From Phocaeicola dorei (lineage in GTDB: Bacteria; Bacteroidota; Bacteroidia; Bacteroidales; Bacteroidaceae), in contig NZ_CP046176.1 in assembly GCF_013009555.1 (NCBI RefSeq), positions 1,085,501 to 1,149,500 of the forward strand: a stretch of 64,000 nt of DNA, given 5' to 3'. Below the pieces are notes generated by a model. That model was not told the origin of the DNA. It made no database searches and worked only from the letters and a program-made list of their open reading frames with translations. Shown here piece by piece: positions 38,057-47,145 of the stretch. The translations under genes were made by a program, and so were the position numbers. How positions within the stretch are numbered: the first letter of the stretch is position 1; every line of letters starts with the position of its first letter.

Positions 38057-39670
38057 TTAAAAGTTGTTTTTACCTGTATCCCACCATAGACGTGTACCGC
38101 CGTTGTCTGCACCGCCAAGAGCCGTACAAAGGTTCTTATATTGTTCCGGATCTTTCTTGGCATCGTCCTGTGAGAAGGGGAGGCGACGAATCATGATGTC
38201 CGTATCAATTGTACCGTTGCTATTGTTGGTTTGGACTTTGAATAATTTCGGATATCCGGTACGGCGTTGTTCGGTCCATGCTTCCATACCTTCCGGCCAA
38301 CAGGCAATCCATTTTTGAGTGATAATTTTTTCAAGTTGCTCTTCTTGATTGGCTGCATCGTCAAAATCGGGAGTAGTGGTTATCAATGCTTTCATATCTT
38401 TTCCGGGACCTGCTGCATAATTAATGTAATCCGTCGGTTTGCCTTTGCTTGCCAGATAGAGGCTTGCATCTCCGGCGCCCCATTGGTCGAATGAAGCTTG
38501 AACACCGGTTTCGTAACATTGCTTTGCACTTTCGCTTTTCGGATTGATACCTCGTAAAGATGCTTCGGCACGTAGGAGCCAAACTTCCGCTGCTGTCAGA
38601 AGAACGGCGGGTGTGGATGCGGCGATTGTTTTAGTATTGATAAAAGAATAACTTTGATAGTAATTGGGATCACCATCCTTGGCATATACTCCTTGAGGCA
38701 CTCCTAAATATTCCTCTGTGTGGTCTGCCAATGTCGCCGGACTGTAATATATACTGATGCGTGGATCTTCATAACCGTTTAAAACAGAAGCCATTGTTGC
38801 TCCCATGTAGGTCTCGCCCCAGCCGGCGACACCTGCTAGCGGGTTTTGATATCCTTTACCGGAGATTTGGATGTTCTCTGCGGATGATTCAATAACACCA
38901 TAAGAGTTTTCCAATGCTTTTTTGGCCTCGCTGGCGGCAAGTGCCTTATTTACATTAGATACACGCATGGCCAAACGAAGGCGCAATGAATTTGCAAATT
39001 TAATCCACCTGCTGGCAGTCGGGCAATTGGACATATTGATACTTTTTACTCCATCTTCTTTACCTCCTTCTTTCAGATAAGCATCCAATGCCTCTACGGC
39101 TTTATCCAGGTCATTGAAAAAAGCTTTATAGGCTTCTTCCTGAGTGTCAACGGAATTTGCTTCATTCTTTCCGAATTTAGAATAGACAATGGGGCCATAA
39201 GTATCAGCAATGCGATGCATGGCTTCTACTTTCAGAATAAGGGTGGCACCATAAAAATGCTTGTACTTGGCTTCATCTTGTGTAATCAACGTCGATTTAT
39301 GGGCTACCGGGAAAATGTAATTATAGGTATAGTTCCATGCACTGGCCGTCCATCCTGCCTCTAATGCGTATACCGTATTTTTATCGCAGAATTTAGAAGC
39401 AAAATCATGGAAATATCCTGCGAACATATCATGATTCAGGTTTTGGAATGTTTGCCAGGGCCAAGTGGTTCCTTCTCCCCAGTCGTAGTTAAAATAAATA
39501 CCTTTTTGAATGGTCTCAAAATTAGTGGTGTATTTCTGGAAATCATATTCTTTTACGATATCATCAAAACTACCGTTGATTTTATTATCAGATTCGAATC
39601 CGTCTGTGCATGAGGCAAGACTCAGGAGGCCGCCCATGCATAAAATTGAAATATATTTTGAACTTTTCAT
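38057..39670 (-). CDS. SusD/RagB-family nutrient-binding lipoprotein (SusD_2-like)
   Basis: 537 residues from the ATG at 39670, which begins the lipoprotein signal (Cys21 in LASC); a longer frame to 39751 would overlap SusC. Features are WTASAWNYTYNYIFPVAHKS, KVEAMHRIADTYGPIVYSK, WIKFANSLRLRLAMRVSN, and KIITQKWIACWPEGMEAWTE, which fit the SusD_2 subgroup. It follows SusC by 19 bp. The subgroup has varied ligands, so the substrate is open. No glycoside hydrolase is in the unit. Confidence 0.92.
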   Translation of the reverse strand: MKSSKYISILCMGGLLSLASCTDGFESDNKINGSFDDIVKEYDFQKYTTNFETIQKGIYFNYDWGEGTTWPWQTFQNLNHDMFAGYFHDFASKFCDKNTVYALEAGWTASAWNYTYNYIFPVAHKSTLITQDEAKYKHFYGATLILKVEAMHRIADTYGPIVYSKFGKNEANSVDTQEEAYKAFFNDLDKAVEALDAYLKEGGKEDGVKSINMSNCPTASRWIKFANSLRLRLAMRVSNVNKALAASEAKKALENSYGVIESSAENIQISGKGYQNPLAGVAGWGETYMGATMASVLNGYEDPRISIYYSPATLADHTEEYLGVPQGVYAKDGDPNYYQSYSFINTKTIAASTPAVLLTAAEVWLLRAEASLRGINPKSESAKQCYETGVQASFDQWGAGDASLYLASKGKPTDYINYAAGPGKDMKALITTTPDFDDAANQEEQLEKIITQKWIACWPEGMEAWTEQRRTGYPKLFKVQTNNSNGTIDTDIMIRRLPFSQDDAKKDPEQYKNLCTALGGADNGGTRLWWDTGKNNF

Positions 39671-39689
39671 AATGTCTTTGTTTTTAAGG

Positions 39690-42600
39690 TTAGAATGTGA
39701 ACTTAACGTTGAAACCGATGTTACGTGTAGTCGGCATGCCGAACACATCAACGCCCTGCAGAGTATTACCTACTGACAAAGTTGCATCCGGATCAAATGG
39801 AGCATCTTTGTACAAGAAGAATAAATTGCGTGCAACCAATGTAAGATCCAGTCCTTTGATAAATTTGGTTTTGGAGAGAATGGATGCCGGGAATGAATAA
39901 CCTAGTGTTAATTCACGCAAGCGTACATTCGTTGCATCGTACATGTAGTATTCTGAAATACCGTTACGGCCTCCGACAGTACCATAGAAATTAGGAACGT
40001 CTTTGAATTGGATACCTTCATATTCCACATACCCACGGTCGCGTGCCTCTCCGGATTCTTTGCTGACGCCCATTGCATCCAGGTGTGCTTGAGTCAATGA
40101 CATAACATCACCTCCGATGCGTGCGTCAATCAAGAAATATAAAGTAAATCCTTTGTAAGTAAAGGTATTGCTCCATCCTAATAAAGCATCGGGGTTGGCG
40201 TTGCCCAATAAAGTGTTGTTTCCTGTTACTTTAATCGGATTTCCTGCCTCATTTACTTTGATCTTGCCATTTTCATCTCTTTCAAATCCATTACCATAGA
40301 TATCGCCCAGTTTTCCACCTTCTTTTACCCACATATCGTATGCCATGGAGAACCCTTCCGAACCATAACGGAATGATTTATAATCCTTGTGTAAGGAAAC
40401 AACCTTATTTCTGTTCATGGACATATTTACAGCAGTTTTCCAACGGAAATTTTCATTCATTAAAGGAGTACCCTCTACGGTTAATTCAATACCGGTATTG
40501 CGAATTTTACCTGCATTGACATAACGGAATGCATAAAGTGAACCTGCCGGATTGGCTACTTTCAGCAACTGATTTTTAGTATCAGTACGATACCATGTAA
40601 AGTCAATACCGAAGCGATTATTGAAGAATTTCCATTCTGTACCGAATTCAATGGAAGTACTGATTTCCGGTTTCAAATCACCACGTTGCTCAATGTCATT
40701 GGTCTGGATACTTCCACCACATTGAATAATATCCGCTAAGTTTGTAATTCCGATAGGAAGGTCATTACCAACCTGTGCGAATGAACCACGGAATTTTGAG
40801 AAATTGATCCATTCCGGCAGTTTGACACTGTTGCTCATAATCCAAGTCAAACCTACTGACGGATAAAAGAATCCATTTTTCATACTTTCTGTATTCGCTA
40901 AAGTGGAAGACCAGTCATTACGTGCTGTAACATCCAGATAAAGAGCATCTTTCCAACCTACTTGCGCTGTACCGAACAAGGATTGTATAGTACGTTTCGC
41001 ATCAATCGTCTGGTTGATAAATCCCTTTGAAGAGAAGATGATATTGGAAACGGTAAATACATTAGGGCGATATAAAGAAGCTGTTTTGGAGTCAATCATC
41101 AAAGAATTGGCTTTGCTCACATTGATGCTGGTTCCCAATGCTGCGTTGATAGAAAAGTCACCCAATGTTTTGTTAAACATGGCCATGAAGTCACCATATA
41201 CTTGGAAATTTTGTTCATCCGACCATACATAACGTCCGTTGGGAAGCCCTGTCTCATCATTCTTGCCGGCAATATTTGCAGCTGTTGAAGCATACATCTT
41301 GTTGTCAAATTTATCACTTACGTAGTCTACATTGCCACGTGCCTGGAAACTTAACCAATCAGTAGCTTTTAAATTTGCACTGATAGAAGCCAATGCGCGA
41401 TAACGTTTACTCTTGTTGGTCACACGGTTTTTAATCCAGTACGGATTCTGATCCCATTCACTGAATGAGCCGTCTTCATTCTTTGTGTACCAATTCTGTA
41501 AATTCATATTACGATCCGTGTCGAATACTTCAAAATTTTCAGCATACGGAGCCAAATCGGCGCCACGGGGGAAAGAATACAGACCAACTAGCGGATTCAG
41601 ATAATAACCGCCTCCGGCAGGAGTGTTCCGGATAGTCTGTGTCATCAAACTGGCATTTCCATCCAATTTCAAGCGATCGTTGAAAAAACTGGCTGTTTCA
41701 CGGAAAGTGATATTATGCTTTTGAAGTTTGTTTGAGTCAACGATACCTGTACCTCGGGTATTAGCATAAGAGAAGTAGGTTTGCATCTTGTCATTGCCTG
41801 TTTGGAAAGTTAAAGAGTTGATAGCAGTGATCCCGTTTCCGAACCAATTGTCCACATTGTCATAGTCTGTCAGGTTCCCTTTGCTACCCCAGCTGCTGGT
41901 ACCATCGGCAGTTTGTCCATAATTGTTTTGGAATTGGGGCAGGCTGATAGCATGGTCTACTGTCAGGTTGGAAGAAAATGTAATTCTTGACATACCGGCT
42001 TTTCCGGATTTTGTTGTAATTAAAATGACACCATTAGCTGCTTGTGAGCCGTAAAGAGCTGCTGCGGATGCACCTTTCAATATGCTCATACTTTCAATGT
42101 CGTCAGGGTTCAGATTGGAAATACCGTCACCAGAGTCATGGTTGACACCGTCATTTTCACCTCCCATAACGGTGGCTGTTGATTCTGTTGTGATATTCAG
42201 CATGGGAACACCATCAATGACATACAACGGTTGGTTGTTACCACTGGCGAATGCTGAACGCGCACCACGGATAGATACTTTTGCCGAACCTCCAAGACCG
42301 GATGAACTCTTTGTAATCTGTACACCGGCGGATTTACCGGCTAGTGAATTAATCATATTCGCATCCTTTACCTTATTCAGCTCGTCACCATTCAATTGCT
42401 GTGTAGAATAAGTCAAAGAAGCTTCTTTCTTTTTAATACCCATAGCGGTTACTACAACAGTTTCCAATTTCAGGGCGTCGTCTTCCATCTTGATGGTAAA
42501 GTTGGTTTTTCCGTTTACGGGAATGATGACTTTTTTATATCCGATGTAGGAAACGGCTAGTTGTGCATCAGTGGGAACTTCCAGGGTAAAGTTGCCGTCA

Positions 42601-43106
42601 ATATCTGTAATAGTACCGTTAGTAGTACCTTGTTGAAGTATGTTTGCACCGATAATGGCTTCACCCTGCATATCCGTTACAACACCTTTTACAGTGATCG
42701 TATTCTGCTGCTTCACTTCTTCACGGGCTATGTTGCTTTCTTTAGTCAGAACAATATTCTTTCCTTCCATTACATAAGAGATTCCTGTTCCGGCAAAAAC
42801 TTCATCCAGAATTTCGGATACGGCTTTGTTACGGGCTTTAACAGTTACTTTGCGGTTAAGGTCCACATTCTTTTTATTATAGACAAACAGATAATTGGTC
42901 TGTGTTTCAATGGTCGAGATTAATTGAGCTACCTTCATGGTGTGGGTATCAAAACTAACTTTTGCATTTTGAGAGTGTACATTTACGCTAAATGCGCTGA
43001 ATGTAGTAGCCAAAAGAAGAAATAAGGTAATCTTCATAGTTCGTAATATTTGTTTAAAGCCTAAACTTTTTGGGCATAAATACCCTTCCAAAGAAATTTT
43101 TCTCAT
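39690..43106 (-). CDS. SusC-like TonB-dependent receptor with N-terminal STN domain
   Basis: 1138 residues from the ATG at 43106 (MRKISLEGYLCPKSL); 43037 is a second possible start, directly at the hydrophobic signal. Order: signal peptide, STN domain (about 55-115; MKVAQLISTIETQTNYLFVYNK), carboxypeptidase-regulatory-like domain (VKGVVTDMQGEAIIGANI), plug with METVVVTAMG, then the barrel with GAARALYGSQAANGVILI-type motif (KGASAAALYGSQAANGVILI) and the C-terminal FNVKFTF. STN domains contact FecR-type anti-sigma factors, so this receptor probably signals its loading state through the FecR gene upstream. Confidence 0.94.
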   Translation of the reverse strand: MRKISLEGYLCPKSLGFKQILRTMKITLFLLLATTFSAFSVNVHSQNAKVSFDTHTMKVAQLISTIETQTNYLFVYNKKNVDLNRKVTVKARNKAVSEILDEVFAGTGISYVMEGKNIVLTKESNIAREEVKQQNTITVKGVVTDMQGEAIIGANILQQGTTNGTITDIDGNFTLEVPTDAQLAVSYIGYKKVIIPVNGKTNFTIKMEDDALKLETVVVTAMGIKKKEASLTYSTQQLNGDELNKVKDANMINSLAGKSAGVQITKSSSGLGGSAKVSIRGARSAFASGNNQPLYVIDGVPMLNITTESTATVMGGENDGVNHDSGDGISNLNPDDIESMSILKGASAAALYGSQAANGVILITTKSGKAGMSRITFSSNLTVDHAISLPQFQNNYGQTADGTSSWGSKGNLTDYDNVDNWFGNGITAINSLTFQTGNDKMQTYFSYANTRGTGIVDSNKLQKHNITFRETASFFNDRLKLDGNASLMTQTIRNTPAGGGYYLNPLVGLYSFPRGADLAPYAENFEVFDTDRNMNLQNWYTKNEDGSFSEWDQNPYWIKNRVTNKSKRYRALASISANLKATDWLSFQARGNVDYVSDKFDNKMYASTAANIAGKNDETGLPNGRYVWSDEQNFQVYGDFMAMFNKTLGDFSINAALGTSINVSKANSLMIDSKTASLYRPNVFTVSNIIFSSKGFINQTIDAKRTIQSLFGTAQVGWKDALYLDVTARNDWSSTLANTESMKNGFFYPSVGLTWIMSNSVKLPEWINFSKFRGSFAQVGNDLPIGITNLADIIQCGGSIQTNDIEQRGDLKPEISTSIEFGTEWKFFNNRFGIDFTWYRTDTKNQLLKVANPAGSLYAFRYVNAGKIRNTGIELTVEGTPLMNENFRWKTAVNMSMNRNKVVSLHKDYKSFRYGSEGFSMAYDMWVKEGGKLGDIYGNGFERDENGKIKVNEAGNPIKVTGNNTLLGNANPDALLGWSNTFTYKGFTLYFLIDARIGGDVMSLTQAHLDAMGVSKESGEARDRGYVEYEGIQFKDVPNFYGTVGGRNGISEYYMYDATNVRLRELTLGYSFPASILSKTKFIKGLDLTLVARNLFFLYKDAPFDPDATLSVGNTLQGVDVFGMPTTRNIGFNVKFTF

Positions 43107-43160
43107 ATCTTTGTAATGTGTTAAGTTAATAAATTTGATTAAGGTCAATTGTTAGCTGTC

Positions 43161-43198
43161 GAATCGGGGAGTATGGGGGTACTTTCCGATTCTTTTTT
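43161..43198 (+). terminator. Rightward-pointing terminator between fecR and susC
   Basis: GAATCGG (43161-43167) pairs with CCGATTC (43186-43192), followed by T6 on the plus strand. All flanking genes run leftward, so this orientation does not fit them. It may end an antisense transcript crossing the susC 5' region. Confidence 0.5.
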
Positions 43199-43256
43199 CA
43201 AAGGTTCTTATGTAATCATAATGGTTAATTTTTAAGGTTAAACTTCTATTGTGATT

Positions 43257-44183
43257 TTATTCTATAGTTATCTTATTATGTTCGTTATCAATATCGTATT
43301 TGAACGGATGGTCTTTTTGTATAACTTTTAGTATATGCTCTATGCCATCCAAATCTTTGAATTTACCGGTACAACGGTAGTTCTCTAAGATTTTAGGATT
43401 CTTCACTGTTATCTTATAATTATAATATAGAGCAATCTTGTCCAGTAATTCTTTAAACGGAACATCATCGAAATAATAAATGCCTTGCATCCATGCTAAA
43501 GCATTGTTGCTGCTCATTTCGCCCGTTCTATATTTGCCGTTTTCCATCGAGAAATACTTTCCTTTCGTCAGGCTGGTAATTGTTTTTTCTTCTTTTGCAC
43601 TGTTGGTAAGCAAGTTGATGGAACCTTCTATCAGTCTGGCTATAAAGCTGTTTGAACCTTTATAAGAACATACATCGAATTTTGTTCCGGTGACTTGTAC
43701 CTTTATGTTTTCTGTCTGCACATAAAAAGGAATTTCCTTATTGTGTGCCACCTCGAAATAGGCTTCTCCGTCTAATGTGACTTTACGGTCTTTTTTACCG
43801 AAATCTTCATCATAAGTCAATGTAGTTTGGGAGTTCAACCATACTACCGAACCATCGGGGAGGTCCATCTGCGCACGTTGCCCCGCCGGAATACGGATGG
43901 TTTGTGACAATTGCTGCTTGGGTTTGTGCATATGTGGCAAATCCATGACAAAAACAATAGCCAACATGGCGGCAATGGCAATCAGCGGATACAGATACAG
44001 ATGTCCTTTCGGCTTCCGCTGTATCTTCGAATCATCGGAAAAGAGGGTAATATCAAACAACATTCGTTCTTTCAAAAAGCGTTCCTTGTTCTCGGCACTG
44101 CTTTCCGTCCATTCCACAATTTGGCTTTCCTCTTTTTCCGTGGTTTCTCCTCTGAAATATTTATGTAGCAATTCTGTCTTCAT
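43257..44183 (-). CDS. FecR-family anti-sigma factor without an adjacent sigma gene
   Basis: 308 residues from the ATG at 44183 (MKTELLHKYFRGETTEKEE). A cytoplasmic sigma-binding region is followed by a membrane helix (LYLYPLIAIAAMLAIVFVMDL, about 81-101), the FecR domain (IRIPAGQRAQMDLPDGSVVWLNSQT, EAYFEVAH) and a C-terminal DUF4974/STN-like domain (FDDVPFKELLDKIALYYNYKI). It relays the signal from the STN-SusC downstream to a cytoplasmic ECF sigma factor. Normally that gene lies just upstream, but here pgk does, on the other strand. An orphan ECF gene lies 6.7 kb away. Confidence 0.92.
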   Translation of the reverse strand: MKTELLHKYFRGETTEKEESQIVEWTESSAENKERFLKERMLFDITLFSDDSKIQRKPKGHLYLYPLIAIAAMLAIVFVMDLPHMHKPKQQLSQTIRIPAGQRAQMDLPDGSVVWLNSQTTLTYDEDFGKKDRKVTLDGEAYFEVAHNKEIPFYVQTENIKVQVTGTKFDVCSYKGSNSFIARLIEGSINLLTNSAKEEKTITSLTKGKYFSMENGKYRTGEMSSNNALAWMQGIYYFDDVPFKELLDKIALYYNYKITVKNPKILENYRCTGKFKDLDGIEHILKVIQKDHPFKYDIDNEHNKITIE

Positions 44184-44405
44184 TCTTTCCGCATTTTGTA
44201 TATAGAACAGGATAGTGGGAAACAACCCTAGCGGAAAAATGATTTTTTTTCGATTTTCTCAAAAAAAGTGGTTTTTACCCTCTTTTTTCATTTCAGATAA
44301 AATTATTACCGCCCTGACACACTGCTAATAAAAAATATTAGTAACTTTGCAACACCCAAAATAAGCGAGATTGTATTTATACACTATAAACAAAAATAAG
44401 AGATT

Positions 44406-45659
44406 ATGATGACAATTGACAAATTCAACTTTGCCGGTAAAAAGGCAATTGTCCGCGTGGACTTCAATGTACCTTTGGACGAAAATGGTAAAATTACTGA
44501 TGATACTCGTATCCGCGGTGCTCTTCCTACACTGAAGAAAGTGTTGGCTGATGGTGGCAGCTTGATTATCATGTCACACATGGGTAAACCCAAAGGTAAG
44601 GTAAATGCTAAATATTCATTGAGTCAGATTGTCGATGCTGTTTCTGAAAAATTAGGTGTACCTGTTCAATTTGCTCCTGATTGCGCAAAAGCCGGTGATG
44701 CTGCAGCTGCTTTGAAACCGGGTGAAGTCCTGTTGTTGGAAAACTTGCGTTTCTATCCTGAAGAAGAAGGAAAGCCTGTTGGCATTGACAAAGAAGATCC
44801 TGCATACGAAGATGCCAAGAAGGCAATGAAGGCTTCTCAGAAAGAATTTGCCAAGACTTTGGCTTCTTATGCTGACTGCTATATCAATGACGCATTCGGT
44901 ACTGCTCACCGTAAACATGCTTCTACAGCTGTTATCGCCGACTATTTCGATGCAGACAACAAGATGTTGGGCTATTTGATGGAAAAAGAAGTTCAAGCTG
45001 TTGATAATATCCTGAAAGATATCAAACGTCCGTTCACTGCTATTATGGGTGGTTCTAAGGTATCTACCAAGATTGGTATTATTGAAAACCTGATGGATAA
45101 AGTGGATAACTTGATCCTTTGCGGTGGTATGACTTATACTTTTGCTAAAGCTCAGGGTGGTAAAATTGGTAATTCTATCGTAGAAGATGATAAATTGGAA
45201 TTGGCTCTTGATATCATCGCTAAGGCTAAGGCTAAAGGTGTGAATTTGGTATTAGGTACAGACTGTGTAGCTGCTGATGCATTCTCTAATGATGCTAATA
45301 CTCAGGTTGTTCCTGCAAATAATATTCCTGATGGATGGGAAGGCTTGGATGCAGGTCCCGAAACTCAGAAAGCATTTGCAGCAGCTATTGAAGATGCTAA
45401 GACTATTCTTTGGAACGGTCCTGCCGGTGTATTTGAGTTTGATAACTTTACTGCCGGTTCACGTGCAATCGCCGAAGCTATCGCTAAAGCAACTAAGAAC
45501 GGTGCGTTCTCATTGATTGGTGGTGGTGATTCTGTAGCTTGTATCAACAAGTTCGGTATGGCTGACCAAGTATCTTACATCTCTACCGGTGGTGGTGCTT
45601 TGTTGGAAGCGATCGAAGGAAAAGTTCTTCCGGGTGTTGCAGCGATCAAAGGTGAATAA
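44406..45659 (+). CDS. pgk: Phosphoglycerate kinase
   Basis: 417 residues, normal length for the bacterial enzyme. It catalyses ATP formation from 1,3-bisphosphoglycerate in glycolysis. Visible signature parts: [17 protein letters not shown], the substrate His/Arg region [38 protein letters not shown], and the nucleotide loop [15 protein letters not shown] with [14 protein letters not shown] at the end. Start may be either of two adjacent Met codons. A TAACTTTG box (44342-44349) lies 56 bp upstream. It is a single gene inserted between a fecR unit and a porin. Confidence 0.98.
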   Translation: MMTIDKFNFAGKKAIVRVDFNVPLDENGKITDDTRIRGALPTLKKVLADGGSLIIMSHMGKPKGKVNAKYSLSQIVDAVSEKLGVPVQFAPDCAKAGDAAAALKPGEVLLLENLRFYPEEEGKPVGIDKEDPAYEDAKKAMKASQKEFAKTLASYADCYINDAFGTAHRKHASTAVIADYFDADNKMLGYLMEKEVQAVDNILKDIKRPFTAIMGGSKVSTKIGIIENLMDKVDNLILCGGMTYTFAKAQGGKIGNSIVEDDKLELALDIIAKAKAKGVNLVLGTDCVAADAFSNDANTQVVPANNIPDGWEGLDAGPETQKAFAAAIEDAKTILWNGPAGVFEFDNFTAGSRAIAEAIAKATKNGAFSLIGGGDSVACINKFGMADQVSYISTGGGALLEAIEGKVLPGVAAIKGE

Positions 45660-45681
45660 TTGGTACTTCTCTATATAAAAG

Positions 45682-45712
45682 AAAGGCAACCCGGTTTCGA
45701 GTTGCCTTTTTT
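45682..45712. terminator. Terminator between pgk and the porin gene
   Basis: AAAGGCAAC (45682-45690) pairs with GTTGCCTTT (45701-45709), with a small inner CG/CG pair, then a T run. Flanking A and T runs make it work for both converging genes. Confidence 0.85.
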
Positions 45713-45744
45713 AGTATTTTGTTTTTTGTAGTGAATTCTATATC

Positions 45745-46959
45745 TTAGAACATAAACAACACGGTGGCTACCAGTCTGTTGTTTGAAACAGAATGGGTAT
45801 CAATGATTGTTCCATCTGACTTATCTAGTGAACCGTACCATGCAGAACTGAAATTATATTCCACACCGATTTTCCAATGAGGAACATTATAAGTCAGTTC
45901 GGCACTGGCACTGATCAATTGATCTACATTTGTACCTGTGCCATACATTTTGGTAACCTCATCGTTGGTGCCTAAATTTTTCATGTAACCAAAGAAAACA
46001 GCCGGTTTCCATTTTTTGCCATACACAATGTTCAACCAAGAACTGGAGTTGCGGTTGGGGGAATATTCTTGTTCACCTGTTCGTTGGTCTATTGATTTTA
46101 TGCCATAGCCTCCCAACATAGAAACCTGTGTAAGATTGGAACCTAATATGCTTTTGGCAGCTATATACCATACAGGTGAAGTATATTTCATGTGAACTTC
46201 ATAAGACAGAGAAGTGATACGTTCATCTACTTTATACACTTTATCCTCTACCACAGACTGAGTACGGGGTTTTAATGAAACCATTTCAATACCTGCACCT
46301 ACCAACCAGTTGTTACCTTTGTAATCTGCACCGATATAGACTTCCGGGATACAGCTTTCTTTGATGTATTTCTGGCTCTTGCCATCAGGGCCTTGTGACA
46401 GATATTGAGATTGCCAGATCGCTGCACCTGTCAACTGTATATCACCTGTCTTGTAGCGGAAACGTATTTGCGGAGCACGGCTGAACGGTTGGAAAGGAGC
46501 TCCCATATTCAGATTCAGGATTTGTGGGGCGACGTCACCATACAGCGGATGCCAGGTTTGACCCAACAGCAAGGACGGTTTTCCCCAGTCTAAGTTCAAA
46601 TATGCATGGCGCAGGCGAACGGTAGAGAAAGTGGTTCCTGAACCGCGAAAGTCCATTTCCACTTTAGCCGAGGTTTTTGCCCTGCCCAGTTTAGGGCCTT
46701 GAACGTCGACTCCCAGACGAGTGTACAAGGTATAGAAGCTTCCATTGGCTGTTGCATTCAGGTCTTTTCCGTCTGTATCATATATTTTGTCTTTGGGATA
46801 CATATAGAAAAGTCCGTCCACAGTTTCTTCGTTGGCACGGCTATTGTAATAAAGATCGGTGCGAACTTGTCCGTAAAACTTATAACTGAAATCTTTGTTT
46901 TGGGCAAAACTGCTTGCCGATAGCAGTAAAAGTGTGAATAAGAATGAATATTTTCTCAT
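45745..46959 (-). CDS. Outer-membrane porin-like protein (possibly DcaP-type)
   Basis: 404 residues with signal peptide (LFTLLLLSASSFAQ). The mature protein is a barrel rich in Tyr/Trp strands: YKFYGQVRTDLYYNSR, AKTSAKVEMDFRG, RLRHAYLNLDWGKPSLLLGQTWHPLYGDV, and a C-terminal NNRLVATVLFMF ending in Phe. The conserved RHAYLNLDWG/LGQTWHP segment resembles DcaP-family trimeric porins. Substrate unknown. It is downstream of the GH20 gene in the same direction but behind a terminator. Confidence 0.75.
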   Translation of the reverse strand: MRKYSFLFTLLLLSASSFAQNKDFSYKFYGQVRTDLYYNSRANEETVDGLFYMYPKDKIYDTDGKDLNATANGSFYTLYTRLGVDVQGPKLGRAKTSAKVEMDFRGSGTTFSTVRLRHAYLNLDWGKPSLLLGQTWHPLYGDVAPQILNLNMGAPFQPFSRAPQIRFRYKTGDIQLTGAAIWQSQYLSQGPDGKSQKYIKESCIPEVYIGADYKGNNWLVGAGIEMVSLKPRTQSVVEDKVYKVDERITSLSYEVHMKYTSPVWYIAAKSILGSNLTQVSMLGGYGIKSIDQRTGEQEYSPNRNSSSWLNIVYGKKWKPAVFFGYMKNLGTNDEVTKMYGTGTNVDQLISASAELTYNVPHWKIGVEYNFSSAWYGSLDKSDGTIIDTHSVSNNRLVATVLFMF

Positions 46960-47077
46960 GATTTAAAGGGTTGTTATAAACATTCGGCAAAATTACATAA
47001 TTTATTTGAAAAAGGCTGTGTGGTTCCTCATAAAAGTGTCATATCGCGCTTGGATGGAACAGCCTGCATTGAATTGC

Positions 47078-47121
47078 ACAAAAGAAACTGTCCGAAAGCA
47101 AAAGATAGCTTCCGGACAGTT
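47078..47121 (-). terminator. Terminator of the GH20 gene (leftward)
   Basis: On the minus strand the 14-base arm 47121-47108 pairs with 47099-47086 with one wobble, followed by TTTCTTTT. It lies 25 bp after the GH20 stop. Confidence 0.75.
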
Positions 47122-47145
47122 GTTTATTTTACTTCTTTCGTGGAA

